A stretch of 64,000 nucleotides of DNA from Sinorhizobium medicae (GTDB lineage: Bacteria > Pseudomonadota > Alphaproteobacteria > Rhizobiales > Rhizobiaceae). Shown here piece after piece: positions 1 through 10,256 of the stretch (positions within the stretch are counted from its first letter, which is position 1; every line of letters begins with the position of its first letter). The notes beneath the pieces were generated by a model, which was not told the DNA's origin, did no database searches, and saw only the letters and a program-made list of their open reading frames with translations. Where the stretch lies: NCBI RefSeq assembly GCF_007827695.1, contig NZ_VITA01000003.1, positions 62,001-126,000 on the forward strand, read 5' to 3'. Both the position numbers and the translations under genes were made by a program.

Positions 1-1133
1 AACGGCGAAACATCCATCTCGGGCTCCTCTCCCCGGACGAGATCGGCCATGATCCGGCCCGTCAGCGGGCCAAGGCATATTCCGTCTCCTTCGAACCCGG
101 CCGCAACGAAGAGATTTTCCGTACCAGGCATTCTGCCGATCATCGGCAGGCCATCGCATGTCGCGGTGCGGATGCCGGCGAAGCAGCGAAGGATGCGCAA
201 TTGGCCGAGCGCAGGCACCATCTCCTGCGCAGAAGCCGCAAGATGCGCTACCGCTTCGATGTCATTCTCGGGGATCGTCCGGCCCTCCTCTCGTGTGGAG
301 CCGATCAGGAACTGACCCGTTTCGAGCGGATCTATGACGACACCATATCCGCGCGCATCCGCCTTCTCGCCCTCATGCTTCTTGCTAAGGAGATAGCTGC
401 AGGACAGAAGCGAGCCCGGCAGGGCGGCATTGAGGCCCGGTGCCCGTTCGGTGACCAACTGCTGCCCCCGCCGCGGTCGCGACACATCGGGAAGTCCTAT
501 CAGCCTGCCCGCTCCGCCTCCGGCGGCGACAACGACCGCCGAGGCTTCGATGACCGCTCCCCCGACGCGAACGCCGCTGACGCGGCCGGACCGTCCCTCA
601 TATTCGAGCGAGGCAACGGGGCAGTAGCGCTCCACCTTTAGCCGGGCGGCGGAGATCAGACGCGAGACTATGCTGTAGCCAATCGCGTGCCCCTCGTCTT
701 CAACTTCGAGCACCGCCACCACCTTTCGGGTGAGCGAGGGCAATCTGTCGGCCGCCCCGTCGCGGGTGAGCCAGCGGACCGGCGCACCGACCTCGCCAAG
801 TGCTTTCGAATGGTCGGATAGCACATCGGCTTCCGCGTCGCTTGCCGCAACGAGGAAGGTCGGCCGCTTGTGGAAGAGGCCCTGAAACAATCCCTGTCCG
901 GCGAGTTCGCGGTACAGTGCCGCCCCTGCCCGCGCCATCGTCATCATCGGGCCGGGCCGCTTGCTCGCCACCGACACTGCACCATCTGCAGCGCCGGTTG
1001 CCCCACTTGCGGGCGCCGAAGCGTCAAGCAGCCGTACAGGGGTCCCCGCCATCGCAAGAAACGCCGCAGTCGCGGTCCCGACAATGCCCGCACCGATGAC
1101 AATGACCGGAGGTGATGAATGCTGCTCGCGCAC
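1..1133 (-). CDS. FAD-dependent amino-acid oxidoreductase, DadA/glycine-oxidase family (C-terminus cut by left edge)
   Basis: An open frame of about 377 codons runs without a stop from a GTG at 1133 to the left edge, so the C-terminus lies outside the window. The N-terminus has a Rossmann FAD motif (VIVIGAGIVGTATAAF, about residues 10-25). Later segments resemble the DAO fold, including a GFEGDGICLGPLTGR-like stretch near the end that matches the C-terminal FAD-contact region of D-amino-acid dehydrogenases and glycine oxidases. The enzyme probably oxidises a small amine or D-amino acid; the substrate cannot be told. The start is a choice: GTG with AAGGCG about 10 bases upstream, and no nearby ATG in frame. 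It is divergent from the LysR gene at 1323 across 189 noncoding bases, the usual arrangement for a LysR regulator and its target. Confidence 0.8.
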   Translation of the reverse strand, partial: MREQHSSPPVIVIGAGIVGTATAAFLAMAGTPVRLLDASAPASGATGAADGAVSVASKRPGPMMTMARAGAALYRELAGQGLFQGLFHKRPTFLVAASDAEADVLSDHSKALGEVGAPVRWLTRDGAADRLPSLTRKVVAVLEVEDEGHAIGYSIVSRLISAARLKVERYCPVASLEYEGRSGRVSGVRVGGAVIEASAVVVAAGGGAGRLIGLPDVSRPRRGQQLVTERAPGLNAALPGSLLSCSYLLSKKHEGEKADARGYGVVIDPLETGQFLIGSTREEGRTIPENDIEAVAHLAASAQEMVPALGQLRILRCFAGIRTATCDGLPMIGRMPGTENLFVAAGFEGDGICLGPLTGRIMADLVRGEEPEMDVSP

Positions 1134-1322
1134 CTGATCCGAACGCCTTGAAAAGAATATGTCGAATAGATCGTAGCGCGCCCGGCAAAAGCGCGTCGAT
1201 AAAAGAACAAAGGCACGAGTTCGTAAAAAACTTACAACTTGCAACGCTATGGCTTGCGACCTTTCCGCTGTTCACCGTAACGTCGTGGGTGCGAAACGCC
1301 CCACGAGCCGCAGGAAGCGCAC

Positions 1323-2207
1323 TTGCCCAGCATCAGTCTCTCCCTCGTCCAGACATTCTACCAGCTCGGTCGGACCGGCTCTTATACGGCGGCGGCGCGG
1401 GAGCTCAATCTCAGTCATCCATCCGTAGCGAACCATATCCGGCGGCTGGAGCACCTCCTCGGCGAGCGGTTGGTCATCGCCGAGCGCGGCGCAAGGCGGG
1501 TAGAATTGACGCCCAGGGGATTGGCGCTCTACGAGTTGATCCGGCCGGAATTCGACATCATGCTGACGCGTCTGACGCGACTGATGGAGAGCCAGCGTCC
1601 GGTGCTGCGGATCGGCATGCCACAGGGGATATCCCATGATCTCTTCCCGGGGGTCGTCCGGAAGTTCCATGAAAGCCGCCCTGACGTGGAGCTCGTGGTC
1701 TACGAGCGTGACACCGCGCTGGCCGCCCTGGTCCGCCAGGGCAGCCTCGACATCTTCATTGCGGAGCGGCATTTCGGCGATCCCGTCGTGACCCAGCAGC
1801 TGATCGGCCGTTACGGCCTTTCGCTCGTCTACCCGAGGTCATGGGGGCCCCCTCCTGCCGAGGCCGACATCCCCGAATGGGTCCGCGGGCGCCCTCTCAT
1901 CCTACATGAGCCGGGACAGATAATACGCGACATGGCCACCGACTTCCTCGGCCGCAAGGGTGCGGTTATCGAGCCGCTGATCTCCGTATCATCCAGCGTC
2001 AGCATCAAACGTTATGTCGGCGAAGGCCTCGGCTTTTCCATATTGCCGTCCTGGTCCGCCGGGCCGGAAGACGAGACGATCATCCGGGTGGACCTGCCGA
2101 GCCTTACGCCTGTCCCGATCTATTTCGGGACTGCGCACTTCCTGAGGGAGAGCGAGACGGTCCGTGCGCTTTTCAACCATTGCCAGTTCGAGCTGTCCGG
2201 CCGCTAG
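1323..2207 (+). CDS. LysR-family transcriptional regulator
   Basis: A 294-residue protein of normal LysR length. The N-terminal winged helix-turn-helix (residues about 5-64) has the family pattern TFYQLGRTGSYTAAARELN followed by SVANHIRRLEHLLGERL. The rest is a periplasmic-binding-like effector domain. The start is TTG at 1323, preceded by AGGA about 8 bases upstream. It is divergent from the DadA-like oxidoreductase, which is therefore its most likely target. It ends 11 bases from the convergent Lrp gene. The effector is unknown. Confidence 0.88.
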   Translation: MPSISLSLVQTFYQLGRTGSYTAAARELNLSHPSVANHIRRLEHLLGERLVIAERGARRVELTPRGLALYELIRPEFDIMLTRLTRLMESQRPVLRIGMPQGISHDLFPGVVRKFHESRPDVELVVYERDTALAALVRQGSLDIFIAERHFGDPVVTQQLIGRYGLSLVYPRSWGPPPAEADIPEWVRGRPLILHEPGQIIRDMATDFLGRKGAVIEPLISVSSSVSIKRYVGEGLGFSILPSWSAGPEDETIIRVDLPSLTPVPIYFGTAHFLRESETVRALFNHCQFELSGR

Positions 2208-2218
2208 CTTAGAGCCTT

Positions 2219-2704
2219 TCAGGCTTCAACCGGAATATTCAATCCGACCTTGACGCGGTCCATGGCCACAAACGTCCGGAAGCGCTTGACGTTGTTGTTG
2301 CCAAAGAAGAGGCGCCGGGTCAGTGCCTCGTAGTCGCCCATCGTCGGAACGATGATCACGAGAATGAAATCAGCCTCGCCGGTGACATAGTAGCACTGTT
2401 GGATCTCGGGCTCTGAGGCGAATGCCCTCTTCGCTTCCTCGATCTGCGCAGCCGTCTCGCTGATGACCTCCACCTCCACGAAGATGGTAACGGACTGGCC
2501 GATGGCCATGGGATCGACAATGGCCGCGTTGGCCTGGATCACGCCTTCTTTCGTCATCCGCTTGATCCGCCTCTGAACGGCCGGCGCGGACAAATTGACG
2601 GCCTCACCGATCGTTCGCTGCGGCGTGGTGTTATCGCGTTGAAGGATCGCAAGAATTTTCCGGTCGAAAGCATCGAGCTGCGGTGGCTGAACGGATCTGC
2701 TCAA
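2219..2704 (-). CDS. Lrp/AsnC-family transcriptional regulator
   Basis: A 161-residue Lrp/AsnC protein: N-terminal HTH (LDAFDRKILAILQRD, then LSAPAVQRRIKRM) and a C-terminal RAM ligand-binding domain with the typical YYVTGEADFILVI strand. The open frame extends a further 62 codons upstream, but that part has no family similarity. TTG at 2704 is preceded by GGAGGG at 5-base spacing and gives the standard family length, so I chose it. The gene is divergent from dpaL across about 100 bases, so it probably senses an amino acid such as 2,3-diaminopropionate or serine and controls dpaL. That link is inference from position. Confidence 0.88.
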   Translation of the reverse strand: MSRSVQPPQLDAFDRKILAILQRDNTTPQRTIGEAVNLSAPAVQRRIKRMTKEGVIQANAAIVDPMAIGQSVTIFVEVEVISETAAQIEEAKRAFASEPEIQQCYYVTGEADFILVIIVPTMGDYEALTRRLFFGNNNVKRFRTFVAMDRVKVGLNIPVEA

Positions 2705-2807
2705 TTGTGCCCTCCGATGAAACAAACTTGCAAAACGGCATGGGAGTATCAGCGCAAATTTCACCTCAACTGCAATATTTTTTACCCCATCGAAGAACGA
2801 GGCGACC

Positions 2808-4007
2808 ATGTTTCTGCTCAATAACCATCCCGAATACAGGCAACCACTCGATCCGGCCGATGCTGAAACGCTCGGTGTTGCCGCAGCCAATAAGGTCGAG
2901 AGGTTTCTCTCATTCCGTGAAAATCATGCCGAGACGCCACTGGTGGCCCTGCCGCGGCTGGCGGCCGAGATCGGGGTTAGCGCGATTCACGTCAAGGACG
3001 AAGCTTATCGTCTCGGGTTGGGGAGCTTCAAAGCATTGGGCGGCGCCTACGCCGTGATCCGGCTGCTTCTCGAGGAGGCAGGAGAAAGCCTCGGGCGCGC
3101 GGTTGACGTTTCCGAACTGTATTCAGCCGAAGTCCGCCCGGTCGCGTGTTCCATGACCTTTGCCTGCGCAACGGACGGTAATCACGGTCGCTCGGTCGCC
3201 CAAGGCGCTCAGCTCGTCGGGGCCAAGGCGGCGATCTTCGTACACGCCGGTGTGAGCAAGGAACGTGTCGCCGCGATCGCCCGGTTCGGGGCGGAGATAA
3301 TCGGGGTTGATGGCTCTTATGATGACTCCGTGCGCGAATCCTCGCGCGTCGCGGAGGCGAATGGCTGGACAGTCGTTTCGGACACCTCATGGCCGGGATA
3401 TGAGCGTATCCCGGGCCTGGTCATGCAGGGTTACGTGGCGCTTGTTCGCGAATCCTTGCGCCAAATGCCGGAACCGCCGACGCATGTGTTCATTCAGTCG
3501 GGCGTTGGCGGAATTGCCGCGGCTGTGGCTGGGCATCTGGCGGTCGAGCTTGGCGCCAGGCGTCCGACCTTCACGGTGGTCGATCCTGCCCGCGCAGCCT
3601 GCATCGTCGAGACGGCGCGCGCGGGACGTCCGGTGACTATTGCCCATGGCGAACCGACCGTCATGGCGATGCTCGAATGCAACACCCCCTCGCTGCTGGC
3701 CTGGCGCATTCTCGCGCGCGCTGCCGATGCCTTCATGACGGTGGACGAAGACGACGCAATTTCGGCCATGCGGCAGCTCGCCGATCCGGTGGCGGATGAT
3801 CCGGCGATCGTGGCCGGCGAGAGCGGAGGGGTTGGTCTCGCAGGGTTGCTGAAGGCGGCTTCCGACCCGGAGATGAGGGCTGCACTGCGAATCGATGGAC
3901 ACTCGCGCATCTTCCTCGTCAACACCGAAGGTGCGACCGACCCCGGCAAATATGAGGAGATCGTCGGGGCTTCGCCGGCAGCGATCGCGACGAAGACCAG
4001 GATGTGA
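2808..4007 (+). CDS. dpaL: Diaminopropionate ammonia-lyase
   Basis: A PLP-dependent fold-type II enzyme of 399 residues, close in length to E. coli YgeX/DpaL. It converts 2,3-diaminopropionate (and D-serine in characterised members) to pyruvate and ammonia. The PLP lysine is Lys75 in GLGSFKALGGAY. The two aspartates used as bases in the E. coli enzyme are kept, in ATDGNHGRS and in VSDTSWPGY. The glycine-rich phosphate loop SGVGGIAAAV and the late ESGGVGLAGL segment also match. ATG start at 2808. It is divergent from an Lrp regulator, and a hairpin lies just beyond its stop. The neighbouring peptide-type ABC transporter faces it and need not belong to the same pathway. Confidence 0.93.
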   Translation: MFLLNNHPEYRQPLDPADAETLGVAAANKVERFLSFRENHAETPLVALPRLAAEIGVSAIHVKDEAYRLGLGSFKALGGAYAVIRLLLEEAGESLGRAVDVSELYSAEVRPVACSMTFACATDGNHGRSVAQGAQLVGAKAAIFVHAGVSKERVAAIARFGAEIIGVDGSYDDSVRESSRVAEANGWTVVSDTSWPGYERIPGLVMQGYVALVRESLRQMPEPPTHVFIQSGVGGIAAAVAGHLAVELGARRPTFTVVDPARAACIVETARAGRPVTIAHGEPTVMAMLECNTPSLLAWRILARAADAFMTVDEDDAISAMRQLADPVADDPAIVAGESGGVGLAGLLKAASDPEMRAALRIDGHSRIFLVNTEGATDPGKYEEIVGASPAAIATKTRM

Positions 4008-4092
4008 GCGCCCTCGGCGGAGAGAGGCCGGAAATCGATCGACCTGACGAGAACGGCTACCTTTGTTGAGACCACAATAAGTTGGAGCGGAT

Positions 4093-4128
4093 GCGGGGGA
4101 GAATCCGCATACACGCTTTCTCTCCCGC
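4093..4128 (+). terminator. Hairpin between convergent dpaL and ABC transporter genes
   Basis: GCGGGGGAGAA (4093-4103) pairs with TTCTCTCCCGC (4118-4128), an 11-bp stem with one G-U in the plus-strand RNA and a 14-base loop. A smaller alternative stem uses ATGCGG (4091-4096) and CCGCAT (4105-4110). It lies between two convergent genes, where a terminator is expected, but there is no T-run on either side, so termination is not certain. Confidence 0.35.
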
Positions 4129-4137
4129 TCAAGCCTC

Positions 4138-5787
4138 CTACCCCGCGAGCGGGGTCGGATCGCGCTGCAGCCATTTCGGTTGGGGGACGGCGTTCAGCAG
4201 GGCTCGCGTGTATTCGTGCCGAGGCGAGACGAAAAGAGCTTCCGTCTCACCCTCCTCGACGATCTTGCCTCGTTGCATCACCAGGATCCGGTCTGCGAAT
4301 TGACGCACGATGGGCAGATCATGGGTGATGAAGATGTAGGAGAGGCCGAGGCGCTGGCGGAGATCGGCCAGGAGTTCGATGACCTGCATCTGGATCGACA
4401 CGTCGAGCGCCGAGACCGCTTCGTCGCAGACGATGAGCTCGGGTTCGCTGGCGAGCGCCCGGGCAATGGCGATGCGTTGCCGCTGCCCGCCCGAAAATTG
4501 ATGCGGATAGCGCTCCGCATGCTCCGGCTTCAGGCCGACAAGCTCCAGCAGTTCAACGACCCGTTCGTTCCAGCGTTGGCGCGGCAGGATATCCCGGTGG
4601 ATCGCCCAGGGTTCTGAAATGATCGAACGGACGTTCATGCGCGGGTTCATCGAGCCGAACGGATCCTGAAACACCATCTGCACTTTCCGGCGAAATCCGT
4701 TGAGCGCCCTGCCCTCGAGCTTGAAGATGTCCTCGCCGGCAAAGAGCGCCGAGCCCGATGTCGGCTCGTTGAGCCTCAGCAGCATGCGCGCAATGCTGGA
4801 TTTACCCGAACCGGACTCTCCGACGATGCCGACCGTTTCGCCGCGACGAAGCGTAAAGCTCACATCGTCGACTGCCTTGAACTCGCGTTTGGGCGCAAAC
4901 GGGCCGGAGCCGAGCTTATAGTGCTTGCTCAGATCGGCGACCTGCAGCAGGACCTCCTGTTCGACAGGCCGGCTTCGCTTCTTTGGGTCGCCATGAGGCA
5001 CCGCCGACATCAGCCGGCGGGTATAGCTGTGGCGCGGATTGGTGAAGACATCCTCGGCCCTGCCGCTCTCCACCACCTTGCCGGCATTCATCACGATGAT
5101 CCGGTCCGCCATGGCCGCGGCGACCTCCAGATCGTGGGTGATCATGATCAGCGCCATTCCGGTTTCGCGCTGCAGGTCCCGCAGAAGGTCGAGGATCTGC
5201 GCCTGGACACTGACGTCGAGCGCGGTGGTCGGCTCGTCGGCGATCAGAATGTCCGGTTCGAGCGCAATCGCCATCGCGATCATCACGCGTTGCCTCTGTC
5301 CGCCGGAGAACTGGTGCGGATAGTAATCGACCCGCGTTTCCGCTTCCGGGATCCCAACCCGTTCCAGCAGGCGCACGACTCTTCCGCGCATCGCCCCGCC
5401 CTCGCCTGCGCCATGGCTTTCGAAAACCTCGGCGATCTGCCGGCCGACAGTATAGACCGGATTGAGATAGGCGAGCGGGTCCTGGAAGATCATGGCGATA
5501 CGGCGACCGTTCAGTTCACGCCTGCCTTCGTTGTCGAGGCGGGAAAGATCGGTCCCGTCGAATACCAGGGTGCCCGAAACGATGTCGCCCGGGGGGCAAT
5601 CGATCAGCCCCATCACCGTACCGGTGCTGACGCTCTTGCCCGATCCGCTCTCGCCGAGGATGACGAGCGTCTCGCCCGGGCAGACATCGAACGAGACATT
5701 GTCCACGGCGCGCACCGGATCACCTTCGGACAGGAAGTCCACCGTCAGGCCGTCGATACGCAGTATTGGCTTGTCCGACGCAGTCAT
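4138..5787 (-). CDS. ABC transporter ATP-binding protein, fused DppD-DppF type
   Basis: A 549-residue protein with two complete ABC ATPase domains in tandem, the GsiA-like arrangement of the peptide/nickel (PepT) family. Domain 1 (about 10-260) has Walker A GESGSGKS, signature SGGQRQRVMIAMA and Walker B ILIADEPTTALD. Domain 2 (about 285-530) has GESGSGKSSIARM, SGGQRQRIAIARA and LIVCDEAVSALD. Both end in the oligopeptide-type C-terminal extension. The open frame extends 44 codons further upstream inside the permease gene; ATG at 5787 overlaps the upstream stop as ATGA and begins the first domain correctly. It powers the importer encoded just upstream. Confidence 0.93.
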   Translation of the reverse strand: MTASDKPILRIDGLTVDFLSEGDPVRAVDNVSFDVCPGETLVILGESGSGKSVSTGTVMGLIDCPPGDIVSGTLVFDGTDLSRLDNEGRRELNGRRIAMIFQDPLAYLNPVYTVGRQIAEVFESHGAGEGGAMRGRVVRLLERVGIPEAETRVDYYPHQFSGGQRQRVMIAMAIALEPDILIADEPTTALDVSVQAQILDLLRDLQRETGMALIMITHDLEVAAAMADRIIVMNAGKVVESGRAEDVFTNPRHSYTRRLMSAVPHGDPKKRSRPVEQEVLLQVADLSKHYKLGSGPFAPKREFKAVDDVSFTLRRGETVGIVGESGSGKSSIARMLLRLNEPTSGSALFAGEDIFKLEGRALNGFRRKVQMVFQDPFGSMNPRMNVRSIISEPWAIHRDILPRQRWNERVVELLELVGLKPEHAERYPHQFSGGQRQRIAIARALASEPELIVCDEAVSALDVSIQMQVIELLADLRQRLGLSYIFITHDLPIVRQFADRILVMQRGKIVEEGETEALFVSPRHEYTRALLNAVPQPKWLQRDPTPLAG

Positions 5788-6701
5788 CGCGGAGCCTTTC
5801 GCAGCGATTGCAGACGCCAGCGCTGCAGCGGATCGGCAACGGTCCGGGCCCAGCTGGCGAGAATGTTCAGGGACAGGGTCGTCAGCAGGATGGCGAGCCC
5901 CGGCCAGAAAGCGATCCACCAGGCCGTTTTCAGATAGCCGCGGCCATTGGCGACCATGGCGCCCCAGGTGAAATCCGGCGGCTGAATACCGAGCCCGAGG
6001 AAACTCAAGGAGGATTCGGCCAGAATGACGGTGGCGAAATCGATCGCGGCGATCGTCACCAGCGTGGGCAGCACGAGCGGGGCGATGTGGCGGAAGAGGA
6101 TGCGTCCCGACCCCGCACCCATGGAGCGCGCAGCGCTCACGAACATGCGCTCCCGCAATTCGAGCACTTCGGCGCGTGCCGTCCGGATAAAGATTGGCAT
6201 GCGGGTAATGGCCAGTACGATCACCAGGTTCGTCATGCTGGGGCCGAGCGTGTAGAGCACGATCAGCGCAAGGAGCAGCGAGGGAAAGCTCATCACCACG
6301 TCGGCAAGGCGAAGGATGACATGGCTGTACCAGCGCTCCGAATAGCCGGCGGCGAGGCCGAGGGTGCCGCCCACAGCCATGGAGCAGAAGACGGCGGCGG
6401 CGGCAATGCCGAGCGTGTTCTGAGCCCCGACGATCAGACGCGCCAGGATCGGGCGGCCAAGCGTGTCAGCGCCCAGAATGTAGATGAAGCCGTGTTCCAG
6501 TGCGAAAGGCGGCAGGTTACGCTGCCTGAGCCCGAGCTTGCCGGCAAGTTCGCCGACGAAGAGCGGCCCGACGAGGACGCAGACGATGAGGACGAGCAGA
6601 AACACGGCTGCGCAGAGCGCCAGTTTGTCGCGGGTCAGATAGATTGCAAGCTGCCGCAGCGCACCGGGCGATTTTACGGATGGCAATGCCAGTTCGGTCA
6701 T
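5784..6701 (-). CDS. ABC transporter permease, DppC type
   Basis: A 305-residue inner-membrane protein of the DppC/OppC family, with an N-terminal transmembrane segment (about 27-50), five further predicted helices, and the BPD_transp_1 coupling region near RTARAEVLELRERMFVSAAR. It pairs with the DppB-type permease 12 bases upstream to form the channel. Its stop overlaps the ATPase start by four bases, so the two are translationally coupled. Confidence 0.92.
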   Translation of the reverse strand: MTELALPSVKSPGALRQLAIYLTRDKLALCAAVFLLVLIVCVLVGPLFVGELAGKLGLRQRNLPPFALEHGFIYILGADTLGRPILARLIVGAQNTLGIAAAAVFCSMAVGGTLGLAAGYSERWYSHVILRLADVVMSFPSLLLALIVLYTLGPSMTNLVIVLAITRMPIFIRTARAEVLELRERMFVSAARSMGAGSGRILFRHIAPLVLPTLVTIAAIDFATVILAESSLSFLGLGIQPPDFTWGAMVANGRGYLKTAWWIAFWPGLAILLTTLSLNILASWARTVADPLQRWRLQSLRKAPR

Positions 6702-6713
6702 TGTCGCCCTCCC

Positions 6714-7631
6714 TCAGTAGCGGATGCGCGGATCGAGCACTGCGTAGAGAAGATCGATCGCGATGTTGACGATGAAAATGGCGATTGCCGTGACGAGGAT
6801 CGTCGATTGCACCACGGCAAAGTCGCGCTGGATGATGGAATCGATCATCAGCTTGCCGATGCCAGGCCAGCCGAAAATCGTTTCGACGACGACAGCGCCG
6901 TTGATCAGGCCGGTGGCCAGATCGCCGGCAACCGTGATGACGGGCAGCAGCGAGTTTCTGAGCGCGTGACCGAATATGATTTTACGACGCTTCATGCCCT
7001 TAGCATGGGCCGTCTTGATGAAGGGGGAGGCGAGCGCCGAAATCATCGTGCCCCGCACCACCTGTACCAGCAGCCCGAAAGGGCGCAGCATCAGCACGAA
7101 GATCGGCATGATCCAGTGCAATCCGGAGCCGGTGCCCGAGGTCGGCAGTACGCCGAGGCCGACGGCGAAAACAAGAATGCCTACAATCGCGATCCAGAAA
7201 TCGGGCGTGCTCGCACCCGCCAGGGAAACGAGTCCGGCTATGCGGTCGAACAGGCTTCCGGGACGGGCAGCGGCCAGCGCGCCGACGACGATCGCAAGAG
7301 CGATCGAGAGCGTCATCGCGACCACAGCGAGCTTCAGCGTGGCCGGAAAGGCCTCGAGAGCCACCTCGATCGCCGACCGGTTCTGCCGCAAGGACTGGCC
7401 GAAATCCAATGACAAAAGGTTATGCAGGTACTGGAAGAATTGCACGTAGATCGGCTGGTCCAGGCCGTTGAGGCGTGCAAAGGCCTGGCGCGCCTCGAGG
7501 CTGGAGTCGAGCGGCAGGTAGAGCGCCGACGGGTCGCCGGTCAGGCGCGTGAGGAAAAAGACGAGCGTCAGCAGGCCGATCACCGAAATTACGCTGTGAT
7601 ATGCCCGCCGGCCGATATAGCCGAGCATCAT
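6714..7631 (-). CDS. ABC transporter permease, DppB type
   Basis: A 305-residue DppB/OppB-family inner-membrane permease with an N-terminal helix (about 8-28), the conserved QPIYVQFFQYLHNLLSLDFG segment after it, and the coupling motif FIKTAHAKGMKRRKIIFGHALRNSL. The frame is open to 7703 (24 more codons), but ATG at 7631 has AGAGG six bases upstream and gives the normal family N-terminus. ATG at 7628 or 7661 are alternatives. It sits 72 bases after the solute-binding-protein gene in the same unit. Confidence 0.9.
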   Translation of the reverse strand: MMLGYIGRRAYHSVISVIGLLTLVFFLTRLTGDPSALYLPLDSSLEARQAFARLNGLDQPIYVQFFQYLHNLLSLDFGQSLRQNRSAIEVALEAFPATLKLAVVAMTLSIALAIVVGALAAARPGSLFDRIAGLVSLAGASTPDFWIAIVGILVFAVGLGVLPTSGTGSGLHWIMPIFVLMLRPFGLLVQVVRGTMISALASPFIKTAHAKGMKRRKIIFGHALRNSLLPVITVAGDLATGLINGAVVVETIFGWPGIGKLMIDSIIQRDFAVVQSTILVTAIAIFIVNIAIDLLYAVLDPRIRY

Positions 7632-7703
7632 GCGGAGCCTCTGGAATCCCTTGCAGTTCATGCGAGCGCGCGAAACAATCGCGCACTCGCCCGATGGCGG
7701 CAC

Positions 7704-9212
7704 TTAATCCTTGAGGCCGATATTGGCCAGCGGGATCTCGCTGTTGGTCGTGATGTCCGGCTTCCACTCCAGACGGCTGCCCACCCGGGTGTAGCCGATC
7801 ATGTGGAACATCGGGATATCGACCGCAAGCTCGTCATGCACCTTCGCGAAGATCGCCTTGAACTTGGCCGTACGGTCCTCGCCAGTGGCAGCCATGGCAT
7901 CGGCGATCTCCTTGTCGAACGCCGCATCGTTGAAGGTCGAGTAGCTTCCGCCCGACGTATAGAAGATCGGAACGGTGAAGGCGGCGTCGCCCTTGTTGTT
8001 GTCATGCATCATCTGCAAAAGGTTCGGCCCGCGGCTTTCCGGGAAAGGCTTCTGCAGGTAGCGGAGCCAATCGTTCACGTCGAGCATCGTCAGCTTCACA
8101 TTCAGACCGACATCCTGCCACATGGCCATCATGGCTTCCATGGCTTCCGTACCGTTGGGATAGATTCCGTTGCGGCCGATCAGTTCGATTTCGGTATCGA
8201 CCGGTACGCCCGCAGCCTTGGCCTCGGCGATCAGCGCACGGGCCTTTTCGGCATCGAAGGCCCAGGGCGCCAGCTTGTCGTCATGACCGTTGATGCCGGT
8301 GACAACCATCTGCGAAGCACGCTGCACGTCCTCGCCGAAAAGCTGCGCAAGACCATCCCAGTCGATCGCAAGGTTCAGCGCCTTGCGAATCCGCACGTCG
8401 TCGAGCGGAGCGAACCCGGCATCGATGCGGATCGCTGTCGTCTCCGAGTTCAGATAGGCGAAGTCCGTTTCCGGATTGGTGGCATCCTGGATGGCGATGG
8501 ACGGCGTCAGATCGGCCTCGCCGGTCTCCACCATGGCGGCACGGATCGAGGATTCCGGGCGCCAGACATAGCTCGCCCTGGCAATGGCCGGCTTCTCGCC
8601 CCAGTAGCCGTCAAAGGCTTCCAGCACGACAGTCTGTGGCGTAAAGCTCGAGAGCTTGAAAGGACCGGTCCCGACCGGATCGTTCACGGCCTTGTCCGCC
8701 GGGGTGTTCGGCGAGACGATCATGACCACGCTGAGCAGCGTCGGCAAAATAGGCTGCGGCGTATCCGATTTGATCTCGACCGTGAGGTCGTCGATCGGCG
8801 TGACGGTGAGCTTGGCATTGCCGAATTTGGCAATGTTGCTGCAGGTCAGCTTGCCGCCGGTCATGCGCTCGATCGAGAATTTGACCGCCTCTGCATTGAA
8901 GGCGGCACCATCCTGGAATTTGACGCCTTCGCGCAGCTTGAGCTGCCACGTGTTCGGATCCGTTTGCTTCCACTCGGTCGCAAGACCGGATGTTGGCTGG
9001 CCGCTTTTCGGATCGATGATCGTCAGCGGCTCGACCACGTTGCGGCTCAGTATCTGGCCGACATTGGTGATGATGGTACCGCAGGGCTCGAGATTGGCCG
9101 GCTGTTCCGGCAGGACGATCTTGATTTCCGAGGCATTCTGCGCCGCGGCATAGCCGGCCCATCCGGCGACCACCATGGCGCCCGCAATCACGCGAACAGA
9201 TTTGTTTCCCAT
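7704..9212 (-). CDS. ABC transporter substrate-binding protein, peptide/nickel family 5
   Basis: A 502-residue periplasmic binding protein of the SBP_bac_5 family. It starts with a cleavable signal peptide (MGNKSVRVIAGAMVVAGWAGYAAAQ, cut after about residue 24, AAA-Q). Family segments seen are ATEWKQTDPNTWQLKLREGVKFQDG and ADKAVNDPVGTGPFKL. A strong ribosome site, GGGGAGG, lies about 6 bases before the ATG. It delivers substrate to the DppBCDF-like complex encoded downstream. Members bind peptides, opines, nickel-chelates or sugar oligomers; the kdgD gene just upstream in the same unit suggests a sugar-acid-containing ligand, which is inference only. Confidence 0.92.
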   Translation of the reverse strand: MGNKSVRVIAGAMVVAGWAGYAAAQNASEIKIVLPEQPANLEPCGTIITNVGQILSRNVVEPLTIIDPKSGQPTSGLATEWKQTDPNTWQLKLREGVKFQDGAAFNAEAVKFSIERMTGGKLTCSNIAKFGNAKLTVTPIDDLTVEIKSDTPQPILPTLLSVVMIVSPNTPADKAVNDPVGTGPFKLSSFTPQTVVLEAFDGYWGEKPAIARASYVWRPESSIRAAMVETGEADLTPSIAIQDATNPETDFAYLNSETTAIRIDAGFAPLDDVRIRKALNLAIDWDGLAQLFGEDVQRASQMVVTGINGHDDKLAPWAFDAEKARALIAEAKAAGVPVDTEIELIGRNGIYPNGTEAMEAMMAMWQDVGLNVKLTMLDVNDWLRYLQKPFPESRGPNLLQMMHDNNKGDAAFTVPIFYTSGGSYSTFNDAAFDKEIADAMAATGEDRTAKFKAIFAKVHDELAVDIPMFHMIGYTRVGSRLEWKPDITTNSEIPLANIGLKD

Positions 9213-9287
9213 TGCATTCCTCCCCAGTTAAAACAACGACGATCGAAGGCGGGCGCCATCCTCCTGGCGCCTGCCTTATGCTTGTTC

Positions 9288-10232
<945 letters not shown>

Positions 10233-10238
10233 TCATAT

Positions 10239-10256
10239 GATGACTTTTGAGATGAG
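10239..10256 (+). promoter_or_regulatory. Candidate GntR operator upstream of kdgD
   Basis: GATGACTTTTGAGATGAG lies in the 63 bases between the gntR stop and the kdgD start. A very similar string, GATGACTTTGATGAG, occurs on the opposite strand upstream of gntR (11055-11069). Within the kdgD copy there is also a TGACT-N9-AGTCA inverted repeat. Both intergenic regions additionally contain AATTCATAT (10230-10238 and 11030-11038). Repetition upstream of the regulator and its neighbour suggests a shared operator. Confidence 0.4.

Noticed and set aside
5766-7412. A 548-codon plus-strand open frame
   Set aside because: It is antisense to the two permease genes and has the charged, repeat-free composition of a shadow frame.
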